A DNA stretch of 33,499 nt from Comamonadaceae bacterium. Its GTDB lineage: Bacteria; Pseudomonadota; Gammaproteobacteria; Burkholderiales; Burkholderiaceae_C. The notes below the pieces were generated by a model that searched no databases, had not been told where the DNA came from, and was given only the letters and a program-made list of their open reading frames with translations. How positions within the stretch are numbered: the first letter of the stretch is position 1; the number at the start of each line of letters is the position of its first letter. The stretch is from NCBI GenBank assembly GCA_947503685.1, contig CANNEW010000003.1, positions 1 through 33,499 on the forward strand, given 5' to 3'. Positions 21,718 to 30,785 of the stretch are shown piece by piece. Position numbers and translations under genes: made by a program.

Positions 21718-24700
21718 ATGTCCACACCACCTCCTGACCAGCCCGGATTGCAATCCCTGTCCAAGTCTTTTGAGCCTGCCGCCCTAGAGGCGCATTGGGG
21801 TCCCGAGTGGGAAAAACGCGGTTACGGCCTAGCGGGCGTACGCGGCAGCGGCCAGGCAGACGCCAGCCAGCCGTCTTTTGCGATTCAGCTACCACCACCC
21901 AATGTGACCGGAACGCTGCACATGGGCCATGCGTTTAACCAAACCATCATGGACAGCCTGACGCGCTACCACCGTATGCGCGGCCATAACACCGCCTGGG
22001 TGCCGGGCACCGACCATGCGGGCATCGCCACCCAAATCGTGGTGGAGCGCCAACTGCAAGACAAGGGCATCAGTCGCCACGCCATGGGCGCTACTCCAAC
22101 CGAGGCACGCAAAAACTTTATCGCCAAGGTGTGGGAGTGGAAAGAAGAATCGGGGAACACGATCACCCGCCAGATGCGCCGCATGGGCGACAGCGTGGAC
22201 TGGAGCCGCGAGTACTTCACCATGGACACCAAGCTTTCGGGCGTGGTCACCGAAACCTTTGTGCGCCTGTATGAACAAGGCCTGATTTACCGGGGCAAGC
22301 GTTTGGTGAACTGGGACCCGGTGCTCATGAGCGCGGTCTCTGACCTGGAAGTCGAAGCCACCGAGTCCGAAGGCAAGATGCATTACATCTGCTACCCCTT
22401 TGCTGATGGTCCGCAGTTGATTGACGGCGTGCTGCAAAAAGGCATGACGATTGCCACCACCCGCCCCGAAACCATGATGGCCGATGGCGCGCTGGCGGTA
22501 CACCCCGAGGACGATCGCTACCAACACCTAGTAGGAAAAATGGTCGATCTGCCCTTGTGCGACCGGCAAATTCCCATCATCGCCGACGACTTTGTAGACC
22601 GCGCTTTTGGGTCGGGCTGCGTCAAGATCACGGGCGCGCACGACTTCAATGACTACGCCTGCGCGCAAAGGCACGATCTGCCACTCATCACCATCTTTAC
22701 CCTGGATGCCAAAGTCAACGAAAACGGCCCACCGGCCTACCAAGGTCTGGACCGCTTTGACGCGCGCAAGGCAGTAAACCGCGATCTGGAAGCCCAAGGT
22801 TTGATGCTGGAAATCAAACCGCACAAAATGATGCTTCCGATTTGCGCCCGTACCGGCCAGGTGGTAGAGCCCATGCTGACGGACCAGTGGTTTGTGGCCA
22901 TGAACAAGGTCAGCGACAAAGACCCCACCGGAAAAAGTATCGCGCAAAAAGCGATTGACGCAGTGCAGTCGGGCGAAGTGAAATTTGTGCCCGAAAACTG
23001 GGTCAATACCTATAACCAATGGATGAACAACATCCAGGACTGGTGTATCAGCCGCCAATTGTGGTGGGGTCATCAGATACCTGCCTGGTACACCGATGGC
23101 ACCTTGGTCGATGGCGCAAATTTCATTGTGGCCACCACGCAAGAGGCCGCGCTTGCCAAAGCCCAAGCAGCCGGTTACCAAGGCCCCCTGCGTCGCGACG
23201 AAGACGTCCTGGACACCTGGTACTCCAGCGCCCTCGTACCCTTTAGCACCATGGGCTGGCCCAATAGCGCGCCGGGGGCTGACGATGGGGTCGGAACCGG
23301 TCTTGCTCCTACTCGCTCCGCTCGAAATGTCGCTGCGACCGGCTCCGACCCCATCGCCAGCGGCGACACGAGCGGCGATGCCAACAACCCGCAGGAGCGC
23401 GCCGGGCTTGGACGCAGCGATTTGGCGCGCGAAGCACGTATGAGCAAGACCGAGTCCGGTGCGCTCCGGAGCGACAGCGAAAACACCGCGAGTGACTACG
23501 ACCTCTACCTCCCCAGCAGCGTATTGGTCACCGGCTACGACATCATCTTCTTCTGGGTCGCCCGCATGATCATGATGACCACGCACTTCACCGGCCGCGT
23601 GCCCTTCAAAGACGTGTACATCCACGGCCTGGTGCGCGACGCACAGGGCAAAAAAATGAGCAAGTCCGAAGGCAATGTGCTCGATCCGGTGGACCTGATC
23701 GACGGCATTGCCCTAGCACCTTTGCTGGACAAGCGTAGCCTAGGTTTACGCAAACCCGAGACTGCGCCGCAAGTGCGTAAAAACACGGAGAAAGAATTCC
23801 CCGAGGGCATCCCGGCCTACGGCGCAGACGCCTTGCGCTTTACCTTTGCCGCGCTGGCCAGCCTAGGCCGCAATATCAACTTTGACAGTAAGCGCTGCGA
23901 AGGCTATCGCAATTTTTGTAACAAGCTGTGGAACGCCACCCGCTTTGTACTGATGAATTGCGAAGGCCAGGACTGCGGCTTGCAAGAGCACACCAAAGAA
24001 CAATGTACTCCCCCGCGCATGGGCGCCGATGGGCAAGATATTGCCGCCGGCCCTTTCTACCAATACCTCAAATTCAGCCAGGCCGACCGCTGGATTAGCT
24101 CGGTATTGCAGCAAACCGAAGACCAGGTAGCCAAAGGCTTTGCCGAATACCGGCTAGACAATGTAGCCACCGCCCTCTATGAGTTTGTGTGGAACGAATA
24201 CTGCGACTGGTACCTGGAAATTGCCAAAGTGCAAATCCAAAATGGCGACTCAGCGCAGCAGCGCGCAACCCGCCGCACGCTGATTCGAACCCTGGAAGCC
24301 ATCTTGCGTCTGGCGCATCCGGTCATTCCGTTTATCACCGAAGAACTCTGGCAAAAAGTCGCACCCGTGGCCGGTCTGGGCGGGCCTTCAGTCAGCATTG
24401 CGCGCTACCCAGAGGCGCAACTGAACAAGGTGGACCTGCAAGCCATTGCCAATGTCAACCAGCTCAAAGCCCTGGTTGATGCCTGCCGCAATTTGCGTGG
24501 CGAAATGAATGTGTCCCCAGCCACCAAAATGCCGCTGTTCGCGCTGGGCAATGCCGACTTTATGCGCGCCAATGCCAAAGTTTTACAAGCGCTAGCCAAG
24601 CTCAGCGATGTGAAAGTGTTTGACGACGAAGCCGCTTGGCAAAGCGCAGCGCAAGCCGCGCCCGTGGCCGTAGTGGGCGAAATACGCATGTGCTTGTTCA

Positions 24701-24909
24701 TCGAGGTAGATGTGGCTGCAGAAAAAGTGCGCCTGTCCAAAGAAATCGCGCGCTTAGAAGGCGAAATATCCAAGACCCAGGGCAAGCTGTCCAATGAAGC
24801 CTTCGTGGCGAAAGCACCGCCCACTGTGATCACCCAAGAGCGCCAGCGCATGGCAGATTTTGAAAGCACCTTGTCCAAGGTGCGGGGGCAACTGGAGCGC
24901 CTGGCTTAA
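21718..24909 (+). CDS. valS: Valyl-tRNA synthetase with an unusual in-frame insertion
   Basis: A class I aminoacyl-tRNA synthetase of 1063 residues; it charges tRNA-Val and edits misactivated threonine. The HIGH motif is HMGH at residues 68-71 and the KMSKS loop is at 646-650. The C-terminal anticodon-binding region and coiled-coil tail ([12 protein letters not shown]) are present. The protein is about 110 residues longer than E. coli ValS. Part of the excess is the insertion after KMSKS ([20 protein letters not shown]) that is common in beta-proteobacteria. The rest is a low-conservation stretch at about residues 517-592, described separately. The ATG at 21718 is chosen because the family starts there; the frame is open upstream. 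Confidence 0.97.
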   Translation: MSTPPPDQPGLQSLSKSFEPAALEAHWGPEWEKRGYGLAGVRGSGQADASQPSFAIQLPPPNVTGTLHMGHAFNQTIMDSLTRYHRMRGHNTAWVPGTDHAGIATQIVVERQLQDKGISRHAMGATPTEARKNFIAKVWEWKEESGNTITRQMRRMGDSVDWSREYFTMDTKLSGVVTETFVRLYEQGLIYRGKRLVNWDPVLMSAVSDLEVEATESEGKMHYICYPFADGPQLIDGVLQKGMTIATTRPETMMADGALAVHPEDDRYQHLVGKMVDLPLCDRQIPIIADDFVDRAFGSGCVKITGAHDFNDYACAQRHDLPLITIFTLDAKVNENGPPAYQGLDRFDARKAVNRDLEAQGLMLEIKPHKMMLPICARTGQVVEPMLTDQWFVAMNKVSDKDPTGKSIAQKAIDAVQSGEVKFVPENWVNTYNQWMNNIQDWCISRQLWWGHQIPAWYTDGTLVDGANFIVATTQEAALAKAQAAGYQGPLRRDEDVLDTWYSSALVPFSTMGWPNSAPGADDGVGTGLAPTRSARNVAATGSDPIASGDTSGDANNPQERAGLGRSDLAREARMSKTESGALRSDSENTASDYDLYLPSSVLVTGYDIIFFWVARMIMMTTHFTGRVPFKDVYIHGLVRDAQGKKMSKSEGNVLDPVDLIDGIALAPLLDKRSLGLRKPETAPQVRKNTEKEFPEGIPAYGADALRFTFAALASLGRNINFDSKRCEGYRNFCNKLWNATRFVLMNCEGQDCGLQEHTKEQCTPPRMGADGQDIAAGPFYQYLKFSQADRWISSVLQQTEDQVAKGFAEYRLDNVATALYEFVWNEYCDWYLEIAKVQIQNGDSAQQRATRRTLIRTLEAILRLAHPVIPFITEELWQKVAPVAGLGGPSVSIARYPEAQLNKVDLQAIANVNQLKALVDACRNLRGEMNVSPATKMPLFALGNADFMRANAKVLQALAKLSDVKVFDDEAAWQSAAQAAPVAVVGEIRMCLFIEVDVAAEKVRLSKEIARLEGEISKTQGKLSNEAFVAKAPPTVITQERQRMADFESTLSKVRGQLERLA
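23263..23493 (+). repeat. Palindrome-bearing in-frame insertion inside valS
   Basis: Between the conserved FSTMGWPN and [16 protein letters not shown] of ValS, where homologues have only a few residues, there are about 75 extra codons with no recognisable fold (Ser, Ala, Asp and Arg rich). The DNA has a 19-base inverted repeat with one mismatch: GATGGGGTCGGAACCGGTC at 23284-23302 pairs with 23337-23355, with a 34-base interior. A second small palindrome, TCCGG/CCGGA, is at 23455-23470. The whole stretch is multiple of three and free of stops in the valS frame. Confidence 0.7.
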
Positions 24910-24994
24910 AGGTGCTGCGCCCCTGAAGTCCCCAATGATGGGCGGGGATCAAGCCGTAACCAGTACGCTAAGGCATTGATTTGATTGGTATTTT

Positions 24995-25040
24995 TTGACG
25001 TAAATGAATTTACTCAATACAATGAGATAAATTACTCAAT
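24995..25040 (+). promoter_or_regulatory. Orphan sigma70-type promoter with paired TACTCAAT repeats
   Basis: TTGACG (24995-25000), a 17-base spacer and TACAAT (25018-25023) form a near-consensus promoter reading rightward. The octamer TACTCAAT occurs twice, at 25011-25018 next to the -10 and at 25033-25040 just past the expected start, 22 bases apart. The only ORF that follows is a 19-codon frame (25039-25098). The gap between the convergent valS and LOG genes (24910-25145) holds no recognisable gene. Confidence 0.5.
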
Positions 25041-25145
25041 GTACTGCGCAAATACAAAATGCCCATCGCCCGTTGGCGGTGCGTCATGCCCACAGTGAAA
25101 TAAAGCACCGGCAACTGGCATCACGTCCGCCTGGAGTTGGCGTCT

Positions 25146-25721
25146 TCACTTGTCCCCACTAGCCAACTTGTGAAGCCGCTGCAACAATTCCCCCGCATCC
25201 GTACCCAGCTGCAATAGCCCGCGCACCGCGGAGTTAAGAAAACCTTGCGCCACCATGCTGTCCAGCATGACGATCAGCGGGTCGTAGTAGCCGGCCACGT
25301 TGAGCAAGCCAAAGGGCTTGTGGTGCATGCCCAGTTGGTACCAGGTCCAGATTTCAAACAGTTCTTCAAAAGTACCTATGCCGCCGGGCAGGGCCACAAA
25401 CGCATCGGCGCGCTCGAACATCATGGTTTTGCGGGTGTGCATGTTGTCCACTACATGCAACTCGGTCAGGCCGGTGTGGCCCACTTCTTTTTCTATCAGG
25501 GTTTGTGGAATCACGCCGTACACCGTGCCCCCTGCGGCCAGTGTGGCATCGGCCACCATGCCCATCAACCCAACGTTACCGCCGCCATAAACCAACTCCC
25601 AGCCCTGGCTACCGATCAAGGCTCCGGTATCGCGCGCCGACTGTGCAAAGCGCGGATCGGCGCCTGGGCGCGAACCGCAATAGACACAAATCGAGAAGTT
25701 GGCGGACTGTGCGGTGGACAT
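25146..25721 (-). CDS. LOG family protein (TIGR00730 Rossmann-fold nucleotide hydrolase)
   Basis: A 191-residue protein of the LOG group, named after the plant cytokinin-activating phosphoribohydrolase; bacterial members cleave nucleoside 5'-monophosphates to base and ribose phosphate. Signatures are ICVYCGSRPG at the start, ELVYGGGNVGLMG, MHTRKTMMF with Arg97 and Lys98, and the nucleotide-binding PGGIGTFEE at 112-120. The ATG at 25721 is used; a GTG at 25745 is in frame too. It is the last gene of a leftward cluster after tusA. Confidence 0.92.
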   Translation of the reverse strand: MSTAQSANFSICVYCGSRPGADPRFAQSARDTGALIGSQGWELVYGGGNVGLMGMVADATLAAGGTVYGVIPQTLIEKEVGHTGLTELHVVDNMHTRKTMMFERADAFVALPGGIGTFEELFEIWTWYQLGMHHKPFGLLNVAGYYDPLIVMLDSMVAQGFLNSAVRGLLQLGTDAGELLQRLHKLASGDK

Positions 25722-25761
25722 AGCAATTTCGGGCAAGGGGTTCACATTGATGACGCCCGGC

Positions 25762-26001
25762 TCAACGCCTGCGCATCAGGTGAATAAATTCCTTGTCCAC
25801 AGTTTGCTGATCCAACAAGGTATTGCCGGTTTGCTTGGCAAAGGCTTGGAAGTCGCGCACCGAGCCGGGGTCGGTGGCGATGACTTTGAGCACTTCTCCG
25901 CTTTGCATATCGGCCAGCGCGCGTTTGGCTTTGAGTATGGGCAAGGGGCAGTTCAGACCTCGGCTGTCCACTTCTTTGGCGATGGTGTATTCGGTGCTCA
26001 T
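25762..26001 (-). CDS. TusA-family sulfurtransferase
   Basis: A 79-residue TusA-like (SirA/YeeD) protein that carries persulfide sulfur on a conserved cysteine, here Cys18 in SRGLNCPLPILKAK. The rest (GEVLKVIATDPGSVRDFQAF) fits the two-layer alpha/beta fold. TusA proteins pass sulfur on for tRNA thiolation, molybdenum cofactor or sulfur metabolism. The gene lies 15 bases after the Nudix gene and 40 bases before the LOG gene, in a cluster that starts with cysM, consistent with a sulfur-related role. Confidence 0.93.
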   Translation of the reverse strand: MSTEYTIAKEVDSRGLNCPLPILKAKRALADMQSGEVLKVIATDPGSVRDFQAFAKQTGNTLLDQQTVDKEFIHLMRRR

Positions 26002-26016
26002 GGTGCCCTTGGGAAA

Positions 26017-26574
26017 TTAAGTTTCAGAACGCGGGGCGGCGCTTTCCTCGCGCTTGGCCCACTCAATAAATTGCGGTGTGTGCCCGCGCGAACGCAGCCA
26101 ATCGGCTAGCGCATAGCCAGTGCCTGCAGGCCAGCATTTCAAATCCTCGGGCGCGTACATCCGGTAGTCCACTAGCTCGGGCGATAGCCGCACTTCACCG
26201 TGGCAGACCGCGTGGTAGGCAATGATGATTTGGTTCATACGCTGAAAATCGTACACGCCGATCAGGTTCAGGGCATCTGTAGTCAGTGCGGTTTCTTCAG
26301 CAATTTCGCGGGCAATGCCTTCTTGGGGTGTTTCGCCTGATTCCATAAAACCGGTAATCAGCGCATACATCTTGCCTGGCCAGGCGGCATTGCGCGCCAG
26401 CAGGATGCGGCCGTCGATTTCAATTACCCCGGCCAATACCGGCGTGGGGTTGTTCCAATGGGTAAAGTCGCAGGCGGTGCAGCGCAAGCGCGACTTGTCA
26501 CCGCCATCTTCCGCTTGCGTCACCCAGGCCAGTGCGGTGGCGCACTGGGGACAAAACTTAAATGCGTGGGTCAT
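26017..26574 (-). CDS. Nudix hydrolase with N-terminal zinc ribbon
   Basis: A 185-residue protein. Four cysteines (Cys8, Cys11, Cys32, Cys35; FCPQC and RCTAC) make a zinc ribbon, followed by NPTPVLAGVIEIDGRILLAR. The Nudix box spans residues 75-97: GFMESGE, then REIAEETAL, with the catalytic glutamates present and Ala in place of the usual final Gly. Nudix enzymes cleave nucleoside diphosphate derivatives; the ribbon plus box arrangement recalls NudC-like NADH pyrophosphatases, but the protein is shorter than those and the substrate is unassigned. It lies between cysM and tusA with 15-base gaps on both sides. Confidence 0.9.
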   Translation of the reverse strand: MTHAFKFCPQCATALAWVTQAEDGGDKSRLRCTACDFTHWNNPTPVLAGVIEIDGRILLARNAAWPGKMYALITGFMESGETPQEGIAREIAEETALTTDALNLIGVYDFQRMNQIIIAYHAVCHGEVRLSPELVDYRMYAPEDLKCWPAGTGYALADWLRSRGHTPQFIEWAKREESAAPRSET

Positions 26575-26589
26575 GGCGTGCTGAGGGGC

Positions 26590-27495
26590 TCAAGCGGGGA
26601 AAACTCCTGTGGACAGGTAACGATCGCCCCGGTCGCAGACGATAAAAACAATCGTCGCATCTTGCACTTCGCTGGCGATTTGCTGGGCGATCCAGCACGC
26701 ACCTGCCGCCGAAACACCGGCAAAAATGCCTTCCTCACGGGCCATGCGACGGGTCATGTCTTCGGCATCCATTTGGCTGACCAAACGGATTTCATCGACA
26801 TAGCTAGCGTCGTAAATTTTGGGCAAATAGTCGGGTGACCATTTGCGTATGCCAGGGATGCGCGAGCCTTCGGCGGGCTGCGCGCCGATGATGCGAATGG
26901 CCGGGTTTTGCTGCTTAAGGTAACGCCCTACCCCGGTGATGGTGCCGGTAGTGCCCATGGCACTGACAAAGTGGGTAACGCCACCTGCTGTGTCGCGCCA
27001 AATTTCTGGGCCTGTCGTTTCGAAATGGATGCGCGGGTTATCGCCATTGGCAAACTGGTCCAGCACGCGGCCTTTGCCCTCGGCCTGCATGCGGTCGGCC
27101 AGGTCGCGCGCATGTTCCATGCCGCCTGTCTTGGGGGTGAGTATGAGTTCGGCGCCAAAGGCCTTCATGGTTTGGGCGCGCTCTATGGACAAGTCCTCGG
27201 GCATGATGAGCACCATGCGGTAGCCCATGATGGCGGCGGCCATGGCCAGCGCAATGCCGGTGTTGCCGGAAGTGGCCTCTATCAAGGTATCGCCGGGCCG
27301 GATGTCGCCGCGCTCTTGCGCGCGGCCGATCATGGAGACCGCAGCGCGGTCCTTTACCGAACCAGCCGGGTTATTGCCCTCCAACTTGCCCAAAACGATG
27401 TTGCGGCGCGCTTGGTTGTCCGTTGCACCTATGCGCTGCAAGGCCACCAGGGGCGTATTTCCGATAAGATTTTCGAGTGTGCGGTACGTGCTCAT
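26590..27495 (-). CDS. cysM: Cysteine synthase B
   Basis: A 301-residue PLP enzyme that makes cysteine from O-acetylserine and sulfide or thiosulfate. PLP binds Lys48 in NNPAGSVKDR; TSGNTG at 75-80 is the substrate-binding loop; GTTGT in VSAMGTTGTITGVG binds the phosphate. The MSTYRTLENLIGNTPLV start, the PEDLSIERAQTMKAFGAEL segment and the REEGIFAGVSAAG segment point to CysM rather than CysK. It is the first gene of the leftward group cysM-Nudix-tusA-LOG, with 15, 15 and about 40 bases between genes. Confidence 0.94.
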   Translation of the reverse strand: MSTYRTLENLIGNTPLVALQRIGATDNQARRNIVLGKLEGNNPAGSVKDRAAVSMIGRAQERGDIRPGDTLIEATSGNTGIALAMAAAIMGYRMVLIMPEDLSIERAQTMKAFGAELILTPKTGGMEHARDLADRMQAEGKGRVLDQFANGDNPRIHFETTGPEIWRDTAGGVTHFVSAMGTTGTITGVGRYLKQQNPAIRIIGAQPAEGSRIPGIRKWSPDYLPKIYDASYVDEIRLVSQMDAEDMTRRMAREEGIFAGVSAAGACWIAQQIASEVQDATIVFIVCDRGDRYLSTGVFPA

Positions 27496-27563
27496 GGGGC
27501 TAACTTTGCCACAAAGGCTTTACACCAGGTGAGCGCAAGGACTCGGCGCAGGCAAAACGGTTT

Positions 27564-28988
27564 TTACAGCGCAAATATTTTTCCGGGATTCAAAATATTG
27601 TGCGGGTCTAATGCCTGCTTGATAGCACGCATCATGGCCACCGCACCCGCGCCGGCTTCGTGCACCAGAAACTCCATTTTGTGCAGGCCCACGCCGTGCT
27701 CACCGGTGCAGGTGCCCCCCAGACGCAATGCGCGGGCCACCAGTTGCGCATTAAGTTGTTCGGCGGTTTCGCGCTCTTTGGCGTTGTCCGGGTCTATCAG
27801 GTAGCCCATATGGAAATTGCCGTCACCAACGTGGCCGACCATGAAGTAAGGTATGCCCGCCGCATTGGCTTCGTCCACTGAATCGAGCAGCGCATCGGCC
27901 AGTTTGGAAATGGGCACGCAGGTATCGGTAGTCACGCAACGGCAACCCGGGCGAGACTGTATGCCGGCAAAGTAGGCGTTGTGGCGCGCGGTCCATAAGC
28001 GAGTGCGCTCTTCGGGCGTGTCGGCCCACTGAAAGCCATGGCCGCGGTTGTCGCTGACGATTTCTTGCACCGTGGCAATTTGCTCCTGCACACCGGCAGG
28101 TGAGCCATGGAACTCCATCAGCATCATCGGCCCTTCGGTCAGGTCCAGTTTGGAATGCTGGTTGACCATGCGCACGGTATTGCCGTCGAGCAATTCGCAG
28201 CGCGCAATCGGCACGCCGAGCTGAATAATTTGGATAGGGGTGTTGACCGCGTCGGCTAATGACGAAAAAGCGCAGGTCGCGGCCATTACCGCCTCGGGCA
28301 AGGGGTACAGCTTGAGCGTGATTTCGGTGATCACGCCTAGCGTGCCTTCGCTACCCACCATCAGGCGCGTCAGGTCGTAGCCCGCCGAGGACTTTTTCGC
28401 ACCGGTGCCGGTGCGTATGACTTCGCCGCTGGCAGTGACCACTTGCAGCGCCAGCACGTTTTCGCGCATGGTGCCGTAGCGCACGGCGTTGGTCCCGCTG
28501 GCGCGGGTGGCGCACATGCCGCCCAGGCTGGCGTCCGCGCCGGGGTCAATCGGGAAAAACAAGCCTGCCGATTTCACCGCTTCATTAAGCTGCTTGCGGG
28601 TGACACCCGGTTGCAAGGTCACGGTCAAGTCATCGGCATGGATGGACAGCACCTGGTTCATGCGGCTGAGGTCCAGGCTGATGCCACCCTGTACGGCCAG
28701 CAAATGGCCCTCTAGCGAAGAGCCCACGCCAAATGGAATGACTGGCGCACCGAATTGCGCGGCCAATTGCACCGCGGCAGCGACGTCCTCGGTGGACTGT
28801 GCAAACACCACGGCTAGCGGGGGCGGGGCTTGCATGGCCGATTCGTCGCGCCCGTGCTGCTCGCGCACCGCCATGGCGGTGGAGCATTGGGCGCCAAAAC
28901 GCGCTTGCAATTGCTCTAAAAACGCCGGCGCGATAGCGCGCTCGGCAACCGATGGCATGAGCGAAACGGCAGTCAGTGGTGCGTTCAT
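27564..28988 (-). CDS. FAD-linked oxidase, D-lactate dehydrogenase (cytochrome) / GlcD type
   Basis: A 474-residue flavoprotein with an N-terminal PCMH-type FAD domain (PVIPFGVGSSLEGHLLAV, then FFPIDPGADASLGGMCATRA and MVGSEGTLGVITEITLKLYP) and a C-terminal FAD-oxidase domain ending in CTGEHGVGLHKMEFL and LDPHNILNPGKIF. The pattern fits D-lactate dehydrogenase of the LDHD type or the glycolate oxidase subunit GlcD. No glcE or glcF homologue is adjacent, which favours a single-subunit D-2-hydroxy acid dehydrogenase. Together with the LldD-like enzyme at 15.6-16.8 kb the strain may oxidise both lactate enantiomers. It is divergent from the DUF1993 gene. Confidence 0.9.
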   Translation of the reverse strand: MNAPLTAVSLMPSVAERAIAPAFLEQLQARFGAQCSTAMAVREQHGRDESAMQAPPPLAVVFAQSTEDVAAAVQLAAQFGAPVIPFGVGSSLEGHLLAVQGGISLDLSRMNQVLSIHADDLTVTLQPGVTRKQLNEAVKSAGLFFPIDPGADASLGGMCATRASGTNAVRYGTMRENVLALQVVTASGEVIRTGTGAKKSSAGYDLTRLMVGSEGTLGVITEITLKLYPLPEAVMAATCAFSSLADAVNTPIQIIQLGVPIARCELLDGNTVRMVNQHSKLDLTEGPMMLMEFHGSPAGVQEQIATVQEIVSDNRGHGFQWADTPEERTRLWTARHNAYFAGIQSRPGCRCVTTDTCVPISKLADALLDSVDEANAAGIPYFMVGHVGDGNFHMGYLIDPDNAKERETAEQLNAQLVARALRLGGTCTGEHGVGLHKMEFLVHEAGAGAVAMMRAIKQALDPHNILNPGKIFAL

Positions 28989-29126
28989 AGCCTAAATCCT
29001 TCTAATTAGGGCTGCGGGTAGCTAAGAGTGCCAAGCATAACGCCAGCCCCACCCGCCATTGCGGGGGTCGCTAAGATAGCGGCGCGCCAAATCGGCGCCA
29101 GCCATCCCTTACCCGAGACACCTCCC

Positions 29127-29633
29127 ATGACGATTTCCATGTACCACGCCAGCGCGCCGCGCCTGGTCAATGCCTTGACCAATTTGTCCGCCCTCCTGAG
29201 CAAAGCCCAAGCCCACGTGGACGCCAAAAAAATAGACCCAGCCGCCCTCATCGATTTCCGGCTCTACCCCGACATGTTGAGCTTTAAGCGGCAAATTCAG
29301 ATCGCTAGCGACACCTGCAAAGGCGTGATAGCCCGCCTGGCCGGGGTAGACATCCCCGCCTACGAGGACACAGAGCAAAGCTTTGCAGACTTGCAAGCGC
29401 GCATCGCCAAGACCATCGCCTTCATCGAAACCTTTACCCCGGCGCACATTGACGGCACCGAGGACAAAGATATTGTGACCAAGCGCGGCGATACCGAAAC
29501 CCACTACAAAGGCATGCAGTTTTTGCTTGGGCACGCCTTGCCCAATGTGTACTTCCATGTAGCCATGGCCTATAGCATCCTGCGCCACAATGGGGTGGAA
29601 GTTGGCAAACGCGACTACCTCGGCAAAATCTAG
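29127..29633 (+). CDS. DUF1993 family protein
   Basis: A 168-residue helical protein of the DUF1993 family, distantly like DinB/YfiT four-helix-bundle proteins. Typical segments are MTISMYHASAPRLVNALTNL, RLYPDMLSFKRQIQIASDT, AYEDTEQSFADLQARI and FYFH-like NVYFHVAMAYSILRHNGVEVG at the end. The ATG at 29127 is chosen at the conserved N-terminus; upstream open frame is spurious. Function is not established. The methionine synthase gene follows after 67 bases in the same direction. Confidence 0.88.
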   Translation: MTISMYHASAPRLVNALTNLSALLSKAQAHVDAKKIDPAALIDFRLYPDMLSFKRQIQIASDTCKGVIARLAGVDIPAYEDTEQSFADLQARIAKTIAFIETFTPAHIDGTEDKDIVTKRGDTETHYKGMQFLLGHALPNVYFHVAMAYSILRHNGVEVGKRDYLGKI

Positions 29634-29700
29634 AACCCTCCGATCTCGGCCTCGGCATTGGACCGGGTTGGCTGCACAACACCCACCACAGGAGACGCCT

Positions 29701-30732
29701 ATGTTCCCCACCGCGATTGCCGGCAGCCTGCCCAAACCCGATTGGCTTGCCGAGCCGCAAAAGCTCTGGCCCCAATGGCGCGCCAGCGGCCAAGCCTTGG
29801 AGCAAACCAAGGCCGATGCCACGCTGCTTTGGATTAAAACCCAAGAGGACGCGGGCCTGGACGTCATCGGCGATGGTGAACAGGCGCGCCAGCATTTTGT
29901 GCATGGCTTTGTCGAACAGGTCGAAGGCATCGACTTTGAAAACAAAGTGCGCATGGGCATACGCGACAACCGCTACGACGCTATGGTGCCACAGGTGATG
30001 GGGCCGCTGCGCCTCAAAGGCCGGGTGCATGCGATGGAGGCGCAACTGGCCCGGGCGCATACCAAACGCACCCTGAAATTCACGCTGCCCGGCCCGATGA
30101 CGATTGTCGATACCGTAGCCGATCAGTACTACGGCGGCGGGCGCGAAGGCCGCATCAAAATGGCGTTTGCCTTTGCCGAACTCCTCAATGCCGAGGCGCT
30201 CGCGCTGCAAGCCGATGGCGTGGACATCGTGCAATTTGACGAGCCGGCTTTCAATGTCTATATGGACGAAGCGGCCGACTGGGGCGTGCAAGCGCTGGAG
30301 CGCGCCGCCCAGGGCTTGACCTGCAAAACGGCGGTGCATATTTGCTACGGCTACGGCATCAAAGCCAACACCGATTGGAAAACCACCCTGGGCCATGAAT
30401 GGCGCCAGTATGAAAAAGTGTTTCCAGCGCTCGCCAAAAGCAGCATCGACCAAGTCAGTCTGGAATGCGCGCATTCGCACGTACCCATGGATTTGATGGC
30501 TTTGCTGGAGGGCAAGGAAGTGATGGTCGGCGTGATTGATGTGGCCTCCGACGTGGTAGAGACGCCCGAGGAAGTGGCCGACACCATCGGCCGCGCCTTG
30601 CAGTTTGTGCCCAAAATGAAGCTCACTGCCTGCACCAACTGCGGTATGGCGCCTATGGACCGCAGCATTGCCACGCGCAAGTTGTACGCCCTGGCCCAGG
30701 GTGCTGAGCTCGCGCGCCAGCGCCATGGTTAA
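29701..30732 (+). CDS. Folate-independent methionine synthase, MesD-like (core MetE domain)
   Basis: A 343-residue protein equivalent to the C-terminal catalytic half of MetE only. Zinc ligands are recognisable: His213 and Cys215 (AVHICYGYG), Glu255 (SLECAHSH) and Cys314 (TNCGM). Other family segments are AGSLPKPDWL, DVIGDGEQARQHFV, LPGPMTIVDT and IVQFDEPAFNVY. The N-terminal folate-binding half of MetE is absent, so the methyl donor is probably not methyltetrahydrofolate polyglutamate. Resemblance to the Acinetobacter-type MesD is strong as I recall it. Its known partner MesX (DUF1852) is not next to this gene. AGGAG six bases before the ATG gives a clear start. Confidence 0.85.
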   Translation: MFPTAIAGSLPKPDWLAEPQKLWPQWRASGQALEQTKADATLLWIKTQEDAGLDVIGDGEQARQHFVHGFVEQVEGIDFENKVRMGIRDNRYDAMVPQVMGPLRLKGRVHAMEAQLARAHTKRTLKFTLPGPMTIVDTVADQYYGGGREGRIKMAFAFAELLNAEALALQADGVDIVQFDEPAFNVYMDEAADWGVQALERAAQGLTCKTAVHICYGYGIKANTDWKTTLGHEWRQYEKVFPALAKSSIDQVSLECAHSHVPMDLMALLEGKEVMVGVIDVASDVVETPEEVADTIGRALQFVPKMKLTACTNCGMAPMDRSIATRKLYALAQGAELARQRHG

Positions 30733-30785
30733 AGCTCCTTAGCAATCAACCCCTTGGCAAATCATTAACCGCAAAAACAGCGCCC

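Noticed and set aside
22528-23625. Long minus-strand ORF of 365 codons under valS
   Set aside because: Shadow of the GC-rich valS codons; no recognisable protein, no ribosome binding site.
25039-25098. 19-codon ORF after the orphan promoter
   Set aside because: No Shine-Dalgarno and no recognisable sequence; too short to call a gene.
29434-30726. Minus-strand ORF of 430 codons opposite the methionine synthase
   Set aside because: Shadow frame caused by codon bias; the plus strand has strong family motifs.
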